Below, in pieces: positions 61,726-64,000 of a stretch of DNA of 64,000 nucleotides (its first letter is position 1; the number at the start of each line of letters is the position of its first letter). The stretch is taken from contig CP074402.1 in NCBI GenBank assembly GCA_018388625.1, forward strand, positions 1,364,001 to 1,428,000. Direction: 5' to 3'. Both the position numbers and the translations under genes were made by a program. Source of the stretch: Nocardiopsis eucommiae. Lineage in GTDB: Bacteria > Actinomycetota > Actinomycetes > Streptosporangiales > Streptosporangiaceae. The notes beneath the pieces are model-generated. The model worked only from the letters and a program-made list of their open reading frames with translations, made no database searches and was not told where the DNA came from.

Positions 61726-61769
61726 GGGGCGGCTACGCACTCCTCCCGATGGCAGCCGCCCCTCGACCC

Positions 61770-63629
61770 CTAGCCCGACTGGGACGCGAACTGGGTGCGG
61801 TACAGCGCCGTGTACAGGCCCCCGCCTCCAGCAGCTCCTCGTGTGTCCCGCGCTCCAGGACGCGACCGTCCTCCAGCACCAGGATCTGGTCCGCCTCACG
61901 GACGGTGGCCAGCCGGTGCGCGATCACCAGCGAGGTGCGCCCCTCCAGAGCCACCGCCAGCGCCTCCTGCACAGCCGCCTCCGACTCGGAGTCCAGGTGG
62001 GCGGTGGCCTCGTCCAGGACCACCACGGACGGCGCCTTCAAGAGCAGCCGAGCGATCGCCAGACGCTGCTTCTCCCCGCCGGAGAGGCGGTACCCCCGGT
62101 CCCCGACCATCGTGTCGAGCCCGTTGGGCAGCTGCTCCAGGAGCACGCCCAACCGCGCCATCCGCAGCGCCTCCTCCAGCTCCGCGTCGGTCGCCTCCGG
62201 CCGGGCGTAGCGCAGGTTGGCGCCCACGGTGTCGTGGAAGAGCTGCGCGTCCTGCGTCACCACTCCCACGGCTTCCCTGAGGGAGTCGCCGGTGGTCTCC
62301 CGGAGGTCGAGCCCCCGATCCGCACCGCACCCTCGCTCGGGTCGTACAGGCGCGAGACCAGGTGCGTCAGGGTCGACTTGCCCGCCCCGGACGGGCCCAC
62401 CAGGGCCACCATCTGGCCGGGTTCGGCGCGGAAGGACACCTCGCTCAGCACCTGGGTGTCGTCGGCCGCCTCGGCCTGGGGGTCAGTTCCAGGGACGCCA
62501 CCGACGTCTCCGAGGCGCCCGGGTAGCGGAAGGACACCCGGTCGAACTCGACGCTCAGCGGCCCCGAGGGCAGCGGCTCCGCGTCCGGGCTCTCCTTGAT
62601 CTGCGGCTCCAGGTCCAGCACCTCGAAGACCCGGTCGAAGGAGACCAGGGCCGTCATGATCTCCACGTGCACGTTGGACAGCGTGGTGATCGGACCGTAG
62701 AGCCTGGCCAGGAGGGTGGTCAGCGCCACCAGGGTGCCCACCTCGAACGAACCGTCCACCGCGAGCACACCGCCCACGCCGTAGACCATCGCCATGGCCA
62801 GCGCCGTGATGGTGGCCAGCATCGTGAACAGCAGACCGCCGATCACCGACTGGCGTACCCCGAGGTCGCGCACGCGCGCCGCCCGGTCGGAGAAGGCGCG
62901 GGTCTCCTCGTCGGGACGGCCGTAGAGCTTGACCAGCATGGCGCCGCCCACGTTGAAGCGCTCGGTCATCAGCGAGCTCATCGACGCGTTGTTGTCCATC
63001 GCGTCACGGGAGATGTTCGCGAGCCGGCGGCCCAGCAGCTTCGCGGGGACGATGAACAGCGGTACCAGGACCAGCGCCAGCAGAGTCACCTGCCAGGAGA
63101 GCGCCAGCATCGTGATGAGCACCGCCACCACGCTGATCAGGTTGGACACCACCGACTGGAGCACCGAGGTGATGGCGCGCTGCGCGCCGACCACGTCCGT
63201 GTTCAGGCGGCTGATCAGCGAGCCCGTCTGGGTCCGGGTGAAGAAGGAGATCGGCATCCGCTGCACGTGTGAGAACACCTGGGTACGCAGCAGGTAGATG
63301 ACGCCCTCACCGATCCTGGAGGACAGCCACCGGCCGGTCAGGGTGATGACGCCCTCCACGAGCGCCAGAACCGCCGCCGCCACCGCCAACCAGACCACCA
63401 CGGAGGTGTTCCCCGGGAGGATGCCCTGGTCGATGATGGCCCGCAGCAGCAGCGGGTTGGCCACCACCACGGCCGCGCCCACCGCGGTCACCGCGAGGAA
63501 GAGCAGGATCTGCCGCCAGTGCGGTGTCGCGTAGGACATCACGCGCCTGGTGAGCCCCGGGGGCAGTTCCTGCCCCCGCGCGCTTCCGTCGTTGACCAGT
63601 GCCCTGTAGGAGGGCCTCCCTGACATCAT
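61770..63629 (-). CDS. ABC exporter with fused permease and ATPase (three frameshifts)
   Basis: About 620 residues. Six membrane helices occupy about 40-330 (ILLFLAVTAVGAAVVVANPL; FFTRTQTGSLISRLNTDVVG coupling region). The ATPase has Walker A GPSGAGKST, Q-loop VTQDAQLFHD, signature LSGGEKQR and Walker B VVVLDEATAHLD. Frameshifts near 62485, 62315 and 61826 each need one C or G, the last giving the end LYRTQFASQSG. It is a homodimeric drug or lipid exporter of the MsbA/BmrA type; substrate unknown. ATG 63629 or 63626 is the start. Confidence 0.9.
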
Positions 63630-63744
63630 CCGCAGCCTCGTTTCCGTTCGCCACTCGCCACCCAAGCCTCAACGCCGGAGGGAGGGCGCTGCTTCCCTGG
63701 TCCGGTGTGGGATGACCGAGGGAGTCCGCGGGAATGCGGGGCGG

Positions 63745-64000
63745 TCAGAGGGACGAGGCGAGGCGGCCGAGCGCGGCGGTCGTGGACCGGCCGGGGGTGA
63801 ACGGCAGTTCCCAGGTCTGCGCGCCCAGGGCGTCGGCGCCCCGGATCTTGGCCTGGGTGTAGCGGTCTCCGGCGGTGAAGGCCAGGGCGGCGGGGGAGAG
63901 GGGGCGCAGCAGTTCGGCGTAGGCAGCCCAGTCCGCCACGGAGGGCGGGCCCTCGATCACGAACGATCCGGCCACACAGCCCAGGGCGGCGATGGTCTCG
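63745..64000 (-). CDS. Unrecognised protein, C-terminal part only
   Basis: The frame enters from the right edge and ends at 63745. About 85 residues are seen: ETIAALGCVAGSFVIEGPPS, then DWAAYAELLRPLSPAALAFT and GDRYTQAKIRGADALGAQTWE, ending LGRLASSL. The composition is protein-like and codon use is normal for this genome, but I do not recognise the family. GTG 63975 could even be the start. Confidence 0.55.
   Translation of the reverse strand, partial: ETIAALGCVAGSFVIEGPPSVADWAAYAELLRPLSPAALAFTAGDRYTQAKIRGADALGAQTWELPFTPGRSTTAALGRLASSL

Noticed and set aside
1-64000. CRISPR arrays, insertion sequences, prophage or rRNA genes
   Set aside because: No regularly spaced repeats, transposase motifs, phage structural genes or rRNA sequence were seen anywhere in the window.

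Overview
The window is about 64 kb of very GC-rich actinomycete chromosome. The gene content fits Nocardiopsis or a close relative: a mycothiol-type DsbA-fold reductase, DUF4192, DUF6232 and DUF6504 proteins, a Ser/Thr kinase with a Pro/Gly/Gln-rich linker, group 2 truncated hemoglobin, EttA, and a BluB-CobT fusion. The genus is an inference. Almost everything is ordinary core genome, densely packed on both strands with strong GC-rich terminator hairpins between units.

Layout. 1-4.1 kb: the 5' part of a GH65 sugar phosphorylase, a small heat-shock protein, a tandem Usp protein and a DUF2797 protein. 4.1-6.5 kb: a translationally coupled copC-pcuAC-dyp operon (copper delivery plus a Tat-exported DyP peroxidase) behind a perfect 18-bp palindrome. 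6.7-10.8 kb: the only clearly accessory, lower-GC region. It holds a decayed Rhs remnant followed by a four-helix membrane protein, then a small island bounded by a tRNA-Arg(TCT) gene and a decayed copy of its 3' half. The island carries an N-terminally truncated zinc-ribbon/GIY-YIG-like protein and a MazG-like fragment. 11-23 kb: DUF6232, a secreted penicillin-acylase-type enzyme, NfeD plus SPFH, a quinone oxidoreductase, a receptor kinase, a DUF6504 gene with a near-perfect LexA box, an acetyltransferase and a Tat-exported PGRP amidase. 23-28 kb: corrinoid/siroheme genes (possible cobalamin riboswitch, BluB-CobT fusion, CysG-like fusion). 28-33 kb: two translationally coupled dynamin-like GTPases. 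33-45 kb: a membrane diguanylate cyclase, DUF4192, EttA, truncated hemoglobin, thioesterase, prolyl oligopeptidase, HNH nuclease, FmdB, IlvD and a NERD protein. 45-64 kb: amidase, MFS, MalQ, PepN, DsbA-like reductase, ALDH, RpiB, PP2C phosphatase, MgtE, an M23 peptidase, a Lys-tailed ferredoxin, an ABC exporter, and two small conserved proteins.

About 26 conserved genes contain one to four frameshifts. Nearly all can be repaired by restoring one base in a short run of G or C. This looks like systematic homopolymer error in the sequence, not gene decay, so such genes are annotated here as single CDSs spanning the shift, with the shift position given.

No complete, clearly new multi-gene system is visible. 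The best leads are the tRNA-Arg island with its truncated zinc-ribbon/GIY-YIG protein, the Rhs remnant with its membrane partner, the LexA-controlled solitary DUF6504 gene, the palindrome-controlled CopC-PCuAC-DyP operon, and two very short ribosome-binding-site-equipped ORFs.
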